From JBASEY01 sp049652745 (lineage in GTDB: Bacteria > CSSED10-310), in NCBI GenBank assembly GCA_049652745.1, contig JBASEY010000029.1, forward strand, positions 1-64,000: a stretch of 64,000 nt of DNA, in the 5' to 3' direction. Below, in pieces: positions 26,447 to 35,206 of this stretch. Made by a program: the position numbers and the translations under genes. How positions within the stretch are numbered: the stretch's first letter is position 1; every line of letters begins with the position of its first letter. A model generated the notes under the pieces. That model saw nothing but the letters and a program-made list of their open reading frames with translations, did no database searches and was not told the DNA's origin.

Positions 26447-26686
26447 TTATTCCGATTGTGATTGTTCGACTGGTGTGGGCGTCGATTCAACATCAGAAAC
26501 CACTGAACCGGTTCGAGCGGCAAAGATGATAAAACCTATAGCGACCAGTACAGCTGCTCCGAACAAGACATATTCCCATGTTTTCATGGCGCTTTTCGAT
26601 TTTTTTTCGGGTGCTGACGGTTTAAGGCTTTTAATTTTGACTCTTCGCACCTTTTTTAATTTTCTCTGTTTGAGTGGTCGCCCCAT
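26447..26686 (-). CDS. Small single-pass membrane protein, unknown
   Basis: 79 residues. The N-terminal 35 are strongly basic (KQRKLKKVRRVKIKSLK), followed by one transmembrane helix (YVLFGAAVLVAIGFIIFAA) and a short tail STPTPVEQSQSE. The positive-inside rule places the basic part in the cytoplasm. Ribosome site AAAGGAG 6 nt before ATG supports it as a real gene. It sits 11 bp after carbamate kinase and 15 bp before the macrodomain gene. No family recognised. Confidence 0.7.
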   Translation of the reverse strand: MGRPLKQRKLKKVRRVKIKSLKPSAPEKKSKSAMKTWEYVLFGAAVLVAIGFIIFAARTGSVVSDVESTPTPVEQSQSE

Positions 26687-26697
26687 AGGTTCTCCTT

Positions 26698-27660
26698 TTA
26701 TTGATTCGCTATCCTGGTTCCGGCTCTGTCTTGAAAAGCCGGTAGGAGGCTGTTGGTATCTGTAATGATAACTTTTTGACCGCCTTCGTCAAGAAATTTT
26801 ATGGCCGCACGAATTTTCGGAGCCATGCTTCCTTCTGCAAATTCGCCCTGTTCGAGATAAGCCGATGCTTCCGCTTTGGTGAGGGCGCCGAGAAGTATTT
26901 GGTCCGGCCGGCCATAGCGCAATGCAACCTGGGATTCTCCCATAAGAATCACCATCAATTCGGCTCCGATGGCATTTCCCAAAACAGCGGATGTCACATC
27001 TTTGTCGATGACTGCGTCGATGCCTTCGAGCGTGTTGTCGTCCTCCACATAGACAGGGATGCCGCCTCCTCCGCCGGCGATGACGATAACGCCGTTGTCG
27101 ATCAGCAGGCGGATGGTATCCTGCTCCACTATTTCCAAAGGATAAGGCGATGGAACAACCCGTCTCCAACCGCGGCCTGCATCTTCAATCATATTCCAGC
27201 CTCGAGTTTTTATATATTTTTGTGCTTCGGTTTCCGAATAGAATGGGCCGACCGGCTTGGTTGGGTTCAGCAAACTGGGATCGTTTTTGTCGACGATAAC
27301 CTGGGTCAAGACAGTGGTAACCGGACGATTCAAGCCTTGTCGACGAAGAATATTGATAAGAGATTGGCCGATCATATATCCCATACTGCCTTCGGTGTCG
27401 GCGACAAGAACACCCAAAGGAACCTCAGGCGCCTTGTCCAATGCCATGTCGACACGAATCATCGCCGTCCCGACTTGAGGGCCGTTGCCGTGAACGATGA
27501 CCGGCATAAAACCGGCCTTGATGATGTCGACAATACCTTTCAGCAGCTTTCTGGAGTTGGCGAACTGTTCGGTGATGGTTCCGCGCTGACCTTTACCGAT
27601 CAGCGCGTTGCCTCCAATACCGATAACCGCGATACGCGGTGCATGTCGTGAATTTTTCAT
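26698..27660 (-). CDS. arcC: Carbamate kinase
   Basis: 320 residues of the amino-acid kinase fold. Motifs GIGGNALIGKGQRG, VHGNGPQVGTA and VIAGGGGGIPV are diagnostic. It interconverts carbamoyl phosphate plus ADP with carbamate plus ATP, usually yielding ATP in fermentative arginine, agmatine, purine or allantoin breakdown. ATG at 27660 is preferred to an in-frame TTG at 27666. It follows the COG2403-type GTPase gene by 40 bp. No arginine deiminase or carbamoyltransferase gene is in the window, although ornithine aminotransferase is encoded at 57431. Confidence 0.93.
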   Translation of the reverse strand: MKNSRHAPRIAVIGIGGNALIGKGQRGTITEQFANSRKLLKGIVDIIKAGFMPVIVHGNGPQVGTAMIRVDMALDKAPEVPLGVLVADTEGSMGYMIGQSLINILRRQGLNRPVTTVLTQVIVDKNDPSLLNPTKPVGPFYSETEAQKYIKTRGWNMIEDAGRGWRRVVPSPYPLEIVEQDTIRLLIDNGVIVIAGGGGGIPVYVEDDNTLEGIDAVIDKDVTSAVLGNAIGAELMVILMGESQVALRYGRPDQILLGALTKAEASAYLEQGEFAEGSMAPKIRAAIKFLDEGGQKVIITDTNSLLPAFQDRAGTRIANQ

Positions 27661-27700
27661 GTTCAATCATCTTTCAGAAAGGATGAAACCGAGATGTCGG

Positions 27701-29026
27701 TTAGACCCCCCTTTTTTTCAAAAAGTCTGCGACCGCAACCTCCAGCTCGGCTATCGCTTCTTGCCCAAGATCATAGCGCACCCGTGTGCTCGGCTGATTG
27801 ATCGTCAATACACGTCTTAAATCGATGGGTGTTCCGATGATGACCGCATCACATTTCGTACGAGCTATCGTTTTTTCGAGGTCTTTGATCTGTTGATCGC
27901 CGTATCCCATCGCGGGCAGCAGAGCGCCGATTTCCGGATAGTGTTTAAATGTTTCCGTGATACTGCCGACAGTGTAGGGTCTGGGATCGACACATTCGAC
28001 TGCTCCATGGTTTCTGGCGGCAACCGTTCCTGCTCCAATTTTCATTTCGCCATGTGTGAGTGTCGGGCCATCCTCAACGACAAGGACTTTGGCGCCTTTT
28101 AAAATATCCGGGTTTTCGACGGTGACCGGTGAGGTCGCTTCGATAATTCGAGCGTTGGGGTTCACTTTTTTGATATTGGATTTGACCAAGTCGATATTCT
28201 TTCGCTCAGCCGTATCCACCTTGTTGATAATCACGATATCGGCAAGCCTGACATTGGTTTCTCCAGGATAATACCGCACTTCGTGGCCAGGTCTATGTGG
28301 ATCGGCAACGGTGATGTAAAGGCCTGGTTCGAAGAAGGCCATGTCATTGTTGCCGCCGTCCCAGAGGATGACATCGGCTTCTTTTTCCGCTTCCCGCAAT
28401 ATCGCTTCATAATCGACTCCGGCATAAACTACGACCCCGTTGGCAATATGAGGTTCGTATTCTTCCATCTCCTCGATGGTGCACTCATGTTTTTTCAAAT
28501 CATCGATAGTTGCAAACCGCTGAACACGTTGTTTTTCCAGATTGCCATAGGGCATAGGATGCCGAACGGCGACAACCTTCAAATTTCGTTTGCGCAGAAT
28601 GTCGGTGATCGCACGGGTTGTCTGGCTTTTTCCCGTTCCTGTTCGTGTGGCGCAAACGGCAATGACCGGTTTCGACGATACGATCTGAGTGTGCCGAGTC
28701 CCCATAACCATGAAATCGGCGCCGGCAGCGTTAACCAACGAGGCACGGTGCATGAGATAATCATAATTGACATCACTGTAAGCGAAAACGACCAAGTCCA
28801 CCTTGTGAGATTGAATCAGATCCGATACCTCAGATTCATCTCGAATGGGAATGCCGTTAGGGTACAGTTTTCCGGCCAGAGCGGGCGGATACATACGACC
28901 ATCGATGTTGGGTATCTGTGTGGCGGTAAATGCCACTACGTCATAATTAGAGTTGTCTCTGAAGTAGCAGTTAAAATTGTGGAAATCTCTTCCTGCCGCT
29001 CCCATTATAATAACCTTTCGTTTCAT
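27701..29026 (-). CDS. COG2403-type P-loop NTPase (annotated as cyclic 2,3-diphosphoglycerate synthetase-like)
   Basis: 441 residues. An N-terminal Rossmann-like segment (KVIIMGAAGRDFHNFN) is followed by a P-loop ATRTGTGKSQTTRAI at about residue 125-140, then DGGNNDMAFF and IVIINKVDTA, which resembles a GTPase NKxD-type specificity loop. The family includes the archaeal cyclic 2,3-diphosphoglycerate synthetase, but most bacterial members have no demonstrated role. It is directly upstream of carbamate kinase, a pairing I recall in other anaerobes, so a link to carbamoyl-phosphate or purine/amidohydrolase metabolism is as plausible as cDPG synthesis. A very strong ribosome site (TAGGAGGT) precedes the ATG. 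Confidence 0.82.
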   Translation of the reverse strand: MKRKVIIMGAAGRDFHNFNCYFRDNSNYDVVAFTATQIPNIDGRMYPPALAGKLYPNGIPIRDESEVSDLIQSHKVDLVVFAYSDVNYDYLMHRASLVNAAGADFMVMGTRHTQIVSSKPVIAVCATRTGTGKSQTTRAITDILRKRNLKVVAVRHPMPYGNLEKQRVQRFATIDDLKKHECTIEEMEEYEPHIANGVVVYAGVDYEAILREAEKEADVILWDGGNNDMAFFEPGLYITVADPHRPGHEVRYYPGETNVRLADIVIINKVDTAERKNIDLVKSNIKKVNPNARIIEATSPVTVENPDILKGAKVLVVEDGPTLTHGEMKIGAGTVAARNHGAVECVDPRPYTVGSITETFKHYPEIGALLPAMGYGDQQIKDLEKTIARTKCDAVIIGTPIDLRRVLTINQPSTRVRYDLGQEAIAELEVAVADFLKKRGV

Positions 29027-29078
29027 GTTACCTCCTATGTAAAATCAGAATCCGAAAATGGTTCCTGAAAGGGAATGT

Positions 29079-29109
29079 ATCATACTGCTAAGAGCCGCCG
29101 GATTGTCAA
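29079..29109 (-). promoter_or_regulatory. Possible promoter for the COG2403/carbamate kinase operon
   Basis: On the minus strand TTGACA (29109-29104) and TATGAT (29084-29079) are separated by 19 nt, longer than ideal. The -35 box overlaps the stop codon of the membrane glycosyltransferase gene upstream. Confidence 0.4.
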
Positions 29110-30938
29110 GGATTAGTTTCCAGGGTGACAAAGCAGCCGAGAAATCGATGGTCGGAACTTTCCGAGTCGACAAATCGAGGAATAAAACCATTATTTACAG
29201 ATATTTCAACGGGATAACAGTATGAAATCCCGCCCTTGAAGTTGTAAGTTTTAACCGGTCTTCCCGGCGGGAAACAGCGTTCGATGGTCTCGTGACTTCC
29301 CAGTCGTTTTGAAAATCTATGGCTGCCGACACGAACCGAAATTTTTGCCGGCTCAGCTCCGTTTCGGATATTTATCGTCATCGTTTTTGCAGGAGCCCAG
29401 CAGCGCATGGCAAAGTCTGTTCGGCTTTTACCTTTGACCCAGAAACTTTTTTCTTCTTTTTCAAAGAAATTATCGTCGGAGTAATAGAGAAAAAACGAGC
29501 CGAAATCGACTCGTCGATGGCCGAGATCGTCCACAGGCCATGATTCAAGTAGAGTCATTTCCATAGGAAACAGTTTCATTATCGGACGTTTGGCCCAATT
29601 GCGGTATTCGGCGAACGCCGTTGCCGGGCTCATGGCTGCCAAACCGGATAATAAGGCTGCTATGAAGGCGGTAATCATGATAAATTTCAAGCCGGGCGGT
29701 TTTTTCAACAGCAGAAAAAAACCGGGCAGCCAGGAAATCAGGTAACGGTTCCCCACTGCGCAACTGCCGCCATGCCAGTTGGCGGGGATATAGATAATGT
29801 GAAAGAGAAAAAGACCTATAAGGACAATCCATAGCGGAAGCCGTCCAGGGCGGGGATCAGCTTGAGAAGGGGAATCATCGGACAGCGAATATAACGCCAG
29901 CCCTAAAGCTGCTGCTGCGGGGAAAAAATGAGGTATCAGCCCGGCGAATCGTCCGATAAAAAAGTAATAAATGTTGTAGATGACGGTATCGAGATTGAAT
30001 ATAAACTGCGTGCTTTCAGTTGAAATCACATCGCCGGTATTGAGAAAGGTGATAGTCGGGGTTTCGAATGGAAAACGGCCGACGATGCGTTTGCGGAAAC
30101 CGCTGTAGGCAAAGCTCTGCCCGGTAATGACTTGTGATAAATAGATAAAAACCGTCCACGTTATCCCTATGATACATAAACCGTAGATAAGAAGAAAAAT
30201 ACGGTGTCGAACTCCTGTTTTTTTATTGGTTAATGAGCGGGTATTCTGATCGCCAAGTTGCCCAAAGGCCAGGCTCCAGAAAGGCAGCAGCAGAAACAGA
30301 GCGTTGGGCGGCCTGGCTATGGCGGCTAAACTCAGGATAAAAATAGAAAGAAACAATGAAAGTATAGGTTTTTGACTGTTGGAATGGCGAACCCAGGGAA
30401 TCAGACCGGCCATCAGAAGGGCGCCGTTGAAGAGGTCCGGTGTCAGGGAGAAAACATATGCGGGAACCACGCTCAATCCCCAAAATACAAGGCTCCATAG
30501 TATGATTTCGAACTGAAGGGTTCGATTTTGATCGGGAAAAGCCGCCAGGCTGAAAAGAACGATGGAAATAAAACACAGGGCATTCAACAAGAGAAGGCCG
30601 TTCGATTGAAGAAACCGCACGAAAGGTGCGCCTATGAGGGAATATAAAAATGGTTTGGCGTAGTGAATAATCGATGGGTCGTCTCTGTTTGCAACAAGTA
30701 AAACGCCCTGAGGGCCTTCAGGCCATTCCGCGGTTATACGTTGAAGGTCGGCCTTGGTATATCGAAGGTCACCATCGTGTGCCAAGCTGTCAGCCATGGC
30801 ATAATAAACAGCCGAGTCACCAATGAAGCCTCCCCATAACGACGGAAGGTGCACATACAAGGCGCCGGCTAACAAGGGAATAAAGAGTAGACCAATCCAC
30901 CATTTTTTCCTGTGAAGATCTATGAAACCATCATTCAA
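29106..30938 (-). CDS. GT-C-type membrane protein paired with a GT2 glycosyltransferase
   Basis: 610 residues with about 12 membrane helices. The first loop LPSLWGGFIGDSAVYYAMADSLAHDGDL has the Asp residues expected of GT-C enzymes; the C-terminal 110 or so residues form a soluble periplasmic domain. It likely transfers a sugar from a polyprenyl-phosphate donor to a surface polymer or lipid. TTG at 30938 is the start (AGGGAGA 9 nt upstream; the out-of-frame ATG nearby stops after four codons). It overlaps the GT2 gene by 8 nt, consistent with donor synthesis and donor use being coupled. Confidence 0.78.
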   Translation of the reverse strand: MNDGFIDLHRKKWWIGLLFIPLLAGALYVHLPSLWGGFIGDSAVYYAMADSLAHDGDLRYTKADLQRITAEWPEGPQGVLLVANRDDPSIIHYAKPFLYSLIGAPFVRFLQSNGLLLLNALCFISIVLFSLAAFPDQNRTLQFEIILWSLVFWGLSVVPAYVFSLTPDLFNGALLMAGLIPWVRHSNSQKPILSLFLSIFILSLAAIARPPNALFLLLPFWSLAFGQLGDQNTRSLTNKKTGVRHRIFLLIYGLCIIGITWTVFIYLSQVITGQSFAYSGFRKRIVGRFPFETPTITFLNTGDVISTESTQFIFNLDTVIYNIYYFFIGRFAGLIPHFFPAAAALGLALYSLSDDSPSQADPRPGRLPLWIVLIGLFLFHIIYIPANWHGGSCAVGNRYLISWLPGFFLLLKKPPGLKFIMITAFIAALLSGLAAMSPATAFAEYRNWAKRPIMKLFPMEMTLLESWPVDDLGHRRVDFGSFFLYYSDDNFFEKEEKSFWVKGKSRTDFAMRCWAPAKTMTINIRNGAEPAKISVRVGSHRFSKRLGSHETIERCFPPGRPVKTYNFKGGISYCYPVEISVNNGFIPRFVDSESSDHRFLGCFVTLETNP

Positions 30939-31938
30939 AATTGCGCGTCTCCCTAATCAGGTAAATAGGTTTTGATTGGCTTTCATAATAGGTTCGTATA
31001 TTGATTTCTCCCAGTAACCCCATCAGGATGAATTGTATGCCGACAATGACGGCGCCGACGGCGATCAACAACAGTGGATTGCGATTCAAGTTCTGTATTT
31101 TGGCCAGACGCATGATGATTGCCGATAAACCGGACAATACGCCGAATAAAATCGACCAGAACCCAAGGCCGCCGAAAATACGCAAAGGCGTGGTTGCATA
31201 GTTCATTAAAAACGTGACGGTGATCAAGTCCAGAATAACACGAATAGTACGAGCCAAGCCGTATTTGCTTCTACCATATCGTCGGGGGTGATGCCGAACG
31301 GGCACTTCGCCGATGCGTGCGCCCGCCCACTTGGCCAGAACCGGAATGAAACGATGTAATTCGCCATATAATTGGATGTCTTTGATGATTTCACGTCGAT
31401 AGATTTTCAAGCTGCAACCCAGGTCGGTAACAGATACTCGGGTCACTTTTTGAATCAGGCGATTTGCCAGAAGCGAAGGGAAGCGGCGAGACAGGTAAGC
31501 ATCTTTTCGATTCTTCCGCCAGCCGCTGACCATGTCATACCCTTCATCCAATTTTGCCATCAGCAGTGGAATATCTTCCGGGTCGTTCTGATAATCGCCG
31601 TCCATAGTTATGATTCGATCCCCGAGCGCTCGGTCCAGACCGGCTGCTAGAGCCGGAGTCTGGCCGAAGTTTCTGCGCAGAAGTATCGGTCGAAAAAACG
31701 GGTATTTTTGAGCCAACAGTGTCATTTCATCCCAGGTTCCATCCGTACTGCCGTCATCGACAGCGATAATCTCATACTTCCAGGGATGCCGAGCCATAAC
31801 GGCCACAATGGCTTCTATCAAGTTTCGAACGTTTTTTTCTTCGTTAAAAAAAGGTATGACGATTGACACGTCTAAGCGTTGAACATTGTTTTCTTGATTG
31901 GAAAATGCTTTAGCGATCGATACATTTACACCGTTCAT
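30931..31938 (-). CDS. GT2 polyprenyl-phosphate glycosyltransferase (DPM1/GtrB/ArnC-like)
   Basis: 335 residues from ATG 31938, which has ribosome site GGGAG at 6-8 nt; the same frame is open to 32136 but that part would overlap the divergent gene and looks non-coding. The catalytic domain has VSIVIPFFNEEKNV, DDGSTDGTWDEM, TMDGDYQNDPEDIP (DxD-type) and SLKIYRREI, followed by two C-terminal membrane helices. Enzymes of this group load Glc, Man or Ara4N onto undecaprenyl phosphate on the cytosolic side. The following GT-C gene is the natural acceptor-side partner. Confidence 0.9.
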   Translation of the reverse strand: MNGVNVSIAKAFSNQENNVQRLDVSIVIPFFNEEKNVRNLIEAIVAVMARHPWKYEIIAVDDGSTDGTWDEMTLLAQKYPFFRPILLRRNFGQTPALAAGLDRALGDRIITMDGDYQNDPEDIPLLMAKLDEGYDMVSGWRKNRKDAYLSRRFPSLLANRLIQKVTRVSVTDLGCSLKIYRREIIKDIQLYGELHRFIPVLAKWAGARIGEVPVRHHPRRYGRSKYGLARTIRVILDLITVTFLMNYATTPLRIFGGLGFWSILFGVLSGLSAIIMRLAKIQNLNRNPLLLIAVGAVIVGIQFILMGLLGEINIRTYYESQSKPIYLIRETRNFE

Positions 31939-32059
31939 TGCAGGCTCCCGTAAAAAACCTGTTATTCGGAATCCTAAAAACCGAAACGATTTTACATCAA
32001 GATACCAATATCGGGCAAATCTCTTGCAAATAGTATAGTCCATAATTAAATTACTCAAT

Positions 32060-33364
32060 ATGGATCTGGTCCTGATATTGGTTTTGCTTTTTCTTTCCGG
32101 ATTTTTTTCTGGAAGTGAATCGGCACTGTTCAGCATACGCTGGTGGCGAATCGATCATCTCAGGCAAAACGGCGGTTCGGCCGGCAGGCTGTTGGCTGAG
32201 CTGATGGACCACCCTGGTTCGTTGTTGATGACGATTTTAATAGGGAATACCATTGTCAATGCTGCCTCGAGCGCTATTTTTGAACACTGGATGGAACAAA
32301 GGATTCCCGATCACGCCCTGACGGCGGCAATCGTCATAATGACGATTGTCATTTTGATTTTCGGTGAAATAACACCTAAAACCATAGCTCTTCTGACACC
32401 GGAAAAAATAGGGCTTTTTGTCGCACATCCCCTCAAAATTTTAACGTGGGCTGTTTGGCCGATCAGAATGTTGATCGATAAAACATCTGTTAAAGTTGCT
32501 CAAAAATTTCGTCTCTCAAACATCAATCCGATTAAAACCGACTTTTTCGCCTTGGTTGACGAAGGGTACCAGGCCGGTGTGCTGACGCAGACCGAACGAC
32601 AATTTATGACTCGTATCATGAAGATGAATACGATGACAGCCGCCGAGGTTATGGTTCCTCGGATGGAGATGGTTGCGCTGCCGGATACCATCACGTTTGA
32701 ACAGGCGGTTGAAGCAGTGTTGAAGCACGGCTATAAACGAATACCGCTCTATAGTGTCTCCATCGACAATATCACCGGTATTATTTATGCTTTGGACTTG
32801 TTGGGAGGCAAACTCAACCCAACCCTAAAACGCTCACCTAAATTGCTGTCCCATTCACCGATTTTCGTGCCAAGCCATATAAATTTAAAACAATTATCGC
32901 GGGAGTTCTCCGAGAAAAAACGCCATCTTGCCATCGTTCTCGATGAATACGGCGGTACCGCCGGTATGGTGACTCACGATGACCTGCTGTTCGCGATTTT
33001 TGGGTCAATTGAACCCAAAGCGGGTGATAGATGGATGTTGAAGAAAAATGACCAGGGAGGTCTATTGGTCGATGCCCGTATTCCCTGGCCAAGTTTGTGC
33101 CGGTTAATCGGTATACGCAGTAAAAATGTCCAGTTTAGAACGCTGAATGGATTTCTGATCGATTATTTCGGACAAGTTCCGGAATCGGGCCAAACTATGA
33201 TAATGCCTGAATTTGACCAGGACGAAAACAGAAAATGGAAAGTCACCATCGGCCAAACTGCTTCACAAAGAATACTAAACGTGCTTTTGGATCCCATTCT
33301 GCCGGAAGATAGCGAAATCAGCACAAGTGAAAATGCTCCCGGCAAAGAACAAGGCTATTCATGA
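32060..33364 (+). CDS. CNNM/CorC-HlyC family transporter-like protein (DUF21-CBS-CorC_C), copy 1
   Basis: 434 residues: DUF21 membrane domain with three to four helices (residues 1 to about 190, including FFSGSESALFSIRW and FGEITPKTIALL), a CBS pair (about 205-330, with MVPRMEMVALPDT and LAIVLDEYGGTAGMVTHDD) and a CorC_HlyC C-terminal domain. Members are linked to Mg2+ or Co2+ efflux and Na+/Mg2+ exchange. The ribosome site before ATG 32060 is poor. The next gene is a second member, overlapping by 4 nt, which suggests a heterodimer. Confidence 0.9.
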   Translation: MDLVLILVLLFLSGFFSGSESALFSIRWWRIDHLRQNGGSAGRLLAELMDHPGSLLMTILIGNTIVNAASSAIFEHWMEQRIPDHALTAAIVIMTIVILIFGEITPKTIALLTPEKIGLFVAHPLKILTWAVWPIRMLIDKTSVKVAQKFRLSNINPIKTDFFALVDEGYQAGVLTQTERQFMTRIMKMNTMTAAEVMVPRMEMVALPDTITFEQAVEAVLKHGYKRIPLYSVSIDNITGIIYALDLLGGKLNPTLKRSPKLLSHSPIFVPSHINLKQLSREFSEKKRHLAIVLDEYGGTAGMVTHDDLLFAIFGSIEPKAGDRWMLKKNDQGGLLVDARIPWPSLCRLIGIRSKNVQFRTLNGFLIDYFGQVPESGQTMIMPEFDQDENRKWKVTIGQTASQRILNVLLDPILPEDSEISTSENAPGKEQGYS

Positions 33365-34590
33365 CAGGCAGGCAATTTTTTATTCTTATTTTTTTAGGCC
33401 TGATAGGATCTTTCCTTTTCTCGGGAATAGAAAGCGGGATTCTTGCAGTTGATTTGTTGGATCTGCGGCGCCTGTCGAAAGCCGGATCAAAAAAAGCGAC
33501 GGGGCTGTTGATACTGCTGGAGCGCAAAGATTTAATCCTGGCATCTCTTCTTATCGCCCACAATATCGCGAATGTCACGCTGAGTGCGATGACGACGGCA
33601 TATTTTAATAAAACGATAGGACACCAAGCGCCTTTGATAGCGGTGATTGTCATCACGCCTGTCATACTCATCTGTGGAGAATTTTTGCCTAAAATGCTGT
33701 TTCTTACATACAGCAACCGGCTTCTCCTTAAAATGCACCGGCTGATACAATTGACGACATGGATGCTTTATCCTTTTGCGGTGGTCGCTATTTCATTGCC
33801 TCGTTGGATGTCCAGACACCAAAAAAAGCGATCCAATGATCTGACTCGACACGATATTCAGGTCTTGGTGAAAACCGGAGCCGGGTCACATCAGATTACT
33901 CAGGAAGAACGAGTGATGCTGGGACGGCTGTTGGAAATGAAAGATCGGCGTGTTGTAAAAGCTATGGTTCCGATCAGTGATGTGATCATGATTCCGGATA
34001 CGGCTTCGATTCAAGATGCGCTGTATGAGATTCGGAAGCATGGCGTATCGAGGCTGCCTGTTTACCATGAAATCAATGACAATATTATCGGTATAGTGAA
34101 TGCGATCGATCTGTTGAAGGCTCCTTTTCTACAAGAATCCATCAGGTCATATATTCAGAAACCATTTTTCGTTCCTGAGCAGACCGTTATGGTTCACTTA
34201 CTGGCGGAAGCTTATAAAAAGCATGAAATTTCTGTTGTGATCGATGAATACGGTGTAGCGACCGGAATCATTGCTATGGAGGATATGATCGAAGAAATCA
34301 CGGGCGACATAGTCGACGAATATGATAAAGAAACGTCGACAGCCCACAAACTTCGAGAAGGGACATATATCGTCGACAGCCGGATTTCAATAAAGAGTTT
34401 CAATGAAACGATAGCGCCGATCCTGCCTTCGGGCGACTATCAAACGCTGGCCGGTTTTATCAATCAGTGGGCTCAGAAAATACCGCAGGCTGGTGATACT
34501 ATTGGATTTGAAAATATACAGTTTATGGTGCTGGATGCCACACCGAAGAAATTGGGAAAACTGATTGTGCATATAGATCCTGTTGATTGA
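33361..34590 (+). CDS. CNNM/CorC-HlyC family transporter-like protein, copy 2
   Basis: 409 residues with the same three-part build: DUF21 helices (FLFSGIESGILAVDL, ICGEFLPKMLFL), CBS pair (AMVPISDVIMIPDT, ISVVIDEYGVATGIIAMED) and CorC_C domain. The glutamate in the SGIES helix and the EFLPK motif correspond to SGSES and EITPK of copy 1, so both may bind the ion. Start overlaps the previous stop (ATGA). A 269-bp region with the groE promoter follows. Confidence 0.9.
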   Translation: MTGRQFFILIFLGLIGSFLFSGIESGILAVDLLDLRRLSKAGSKKATGLLILLERKDLILASLLIAHNIANVTLSAMTTAYFNKTIGHQAPLIAVIVITPVILICGEFLPKMLFLTYSNRLLLKMHRLIQLTTWMLYPFAVVAISLPRWMSRHQKKRSNDLTRHDIQVLVKTGAGSHQITQEERVMLGRLLEMKDRRVVKAMVPISDVIMIPDTASIQDALYEIRKHGVSRLPVYHEINDNIIGIVNAIDLLKAPFLQESIRSYIQKPFFVPEQTVMVHLLAEAYKKHEISVVIDEYGVATGIIAMEDMIEEITGDIVDEYDKETSTAHKLREGTYIVDSRISIKSFNETIAPILPSGDYQTLAGFINQWAQKIPQAGDTIGFENIQFMVLDATPKKLGKLIVHIDPVD

Positions 34591-34748
34591 ATACGAAACC
34601 CGGGTTGACATTCGAGTTGTAAAAGAGTTTTTGATTAAAAACAAGAGTAATACTTAGTAAAAATAAGAAACAATTAGGTAGTAGCAATAATATTTTGGTA
34701 TTTCGTTAAAATAATGGAATAAATAAGAATTATTATGGATTACCGAGC

Positions 34749-34777
34749 TTGCGCCGATCGTGTAGACTATTTAGTAT
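34749..34777 (+). promoter_or_regulatory. groESL promoter
   Basis: TTGCGC (34749-34754), 17-nt spacer, TAGTAT (34772-34777). The last base of the -10 box is the first base of the CIRCE element, so HrcA bound there would block initiation. The boxes are only moderate matches, but the position fits well. Confidence 0.55.
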
Positions 34778-34803
34778 TAGCACTCGCACTGATTGAGTGC
34801 TAA
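34777..34803 (+). promoter_or_regulatory. CIRCE operator (HrcA binding site)
   Basis: Perfect inverted repeat TTAGCACTC-N9-GAGTGCTAA, identical to the CIRCE consensus, 56 nt upstream of groES. It indicates repression of groESL by HrcA under non-stress conditions. hrcA itself is not in the window. Confidence 0.97.
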
Positions 34804-34859
34804 CAAGTTGGATGGAGACATCCGTTGAACAAAACACATAACGTTAGGAGGATTTAACG

Positions 34860-35156
34860 ATGAGTATCAAAATTAGGCCATTAAACGATCGAATTATCGT
34901 CAAACGCCTGGATAAAGAAGAGCAGAAGTCTGCCGGCGGAATTATCATTCCGGATACAGCCAAGGAAAAACCTCAGGAAGGTAAAGTCATTGCAGTCGGC
35001 CCGGGCAAGCGTGATGATGAAGGCAAACGCATGAAACCGGATCTCAAGGCGGGTGATCGTGTTCTTTTCGGAAAATATGCCGGGTCGGAAGTCAAAATTG
35101 ACGGCGAAGAATATCTGATCATGCGGGAAGACGACATTCTTGGAGTTCTGGAATAA
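34860..35156 (+). CDS. groES: Co-chaperonin GroES
   Basis: 98 residues, standard length. MSIKIRPLNDRIIVKRLDKEE at the start, a mobile-loop segment EEQKSAGGIIIPDTAKEKPQ and the C-terminal YLIMREDDILGVLE match GroES throughout. It caps the GroEL ring during folding. AGGAGG lies 8 nt before the ATG. It is followed by groEL after 50 bp in the same CIRCE-controlled operon. Confidence 0.98.
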   Translation: MSIKIRPLNDRIIVKRLDKEEQKSAGGIIIPDTAKEKPQEGKVIAVGPGKRDDEGKRMKPDLKAGDRVLFGKYAGSEVKIDGEEYLIMREDDILGVLE

Positions 35157-35206
35157 TTCAACGTGTCAGGAAAAAACATAACATTATATAAAGAAGGAGA
35201 AAAATG

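Noticed and set aside
26776..27651. 291-codon open frame on the plus strand opposite carbamate kinase
   Set aside because: It lies wholly antisense to a gene with unmistakable motifs, its product has no recognisable domain and its composition is that of a shadow frame.
28283..29068. 261-codon plus-strand frame opposite the COG2403 gene
   Set aside because: Antisense shadow with no family resemblance; the minus-strand gene has a strong ribosome site and clear P-loop.
31939..32136. N-terminal extension of the GT2 glycosyltransferase up to 32136
   Set aside because: It would overlap the divergent CNNM-type gene and has no family similarity; ATG 31938 has a good ribosome site.
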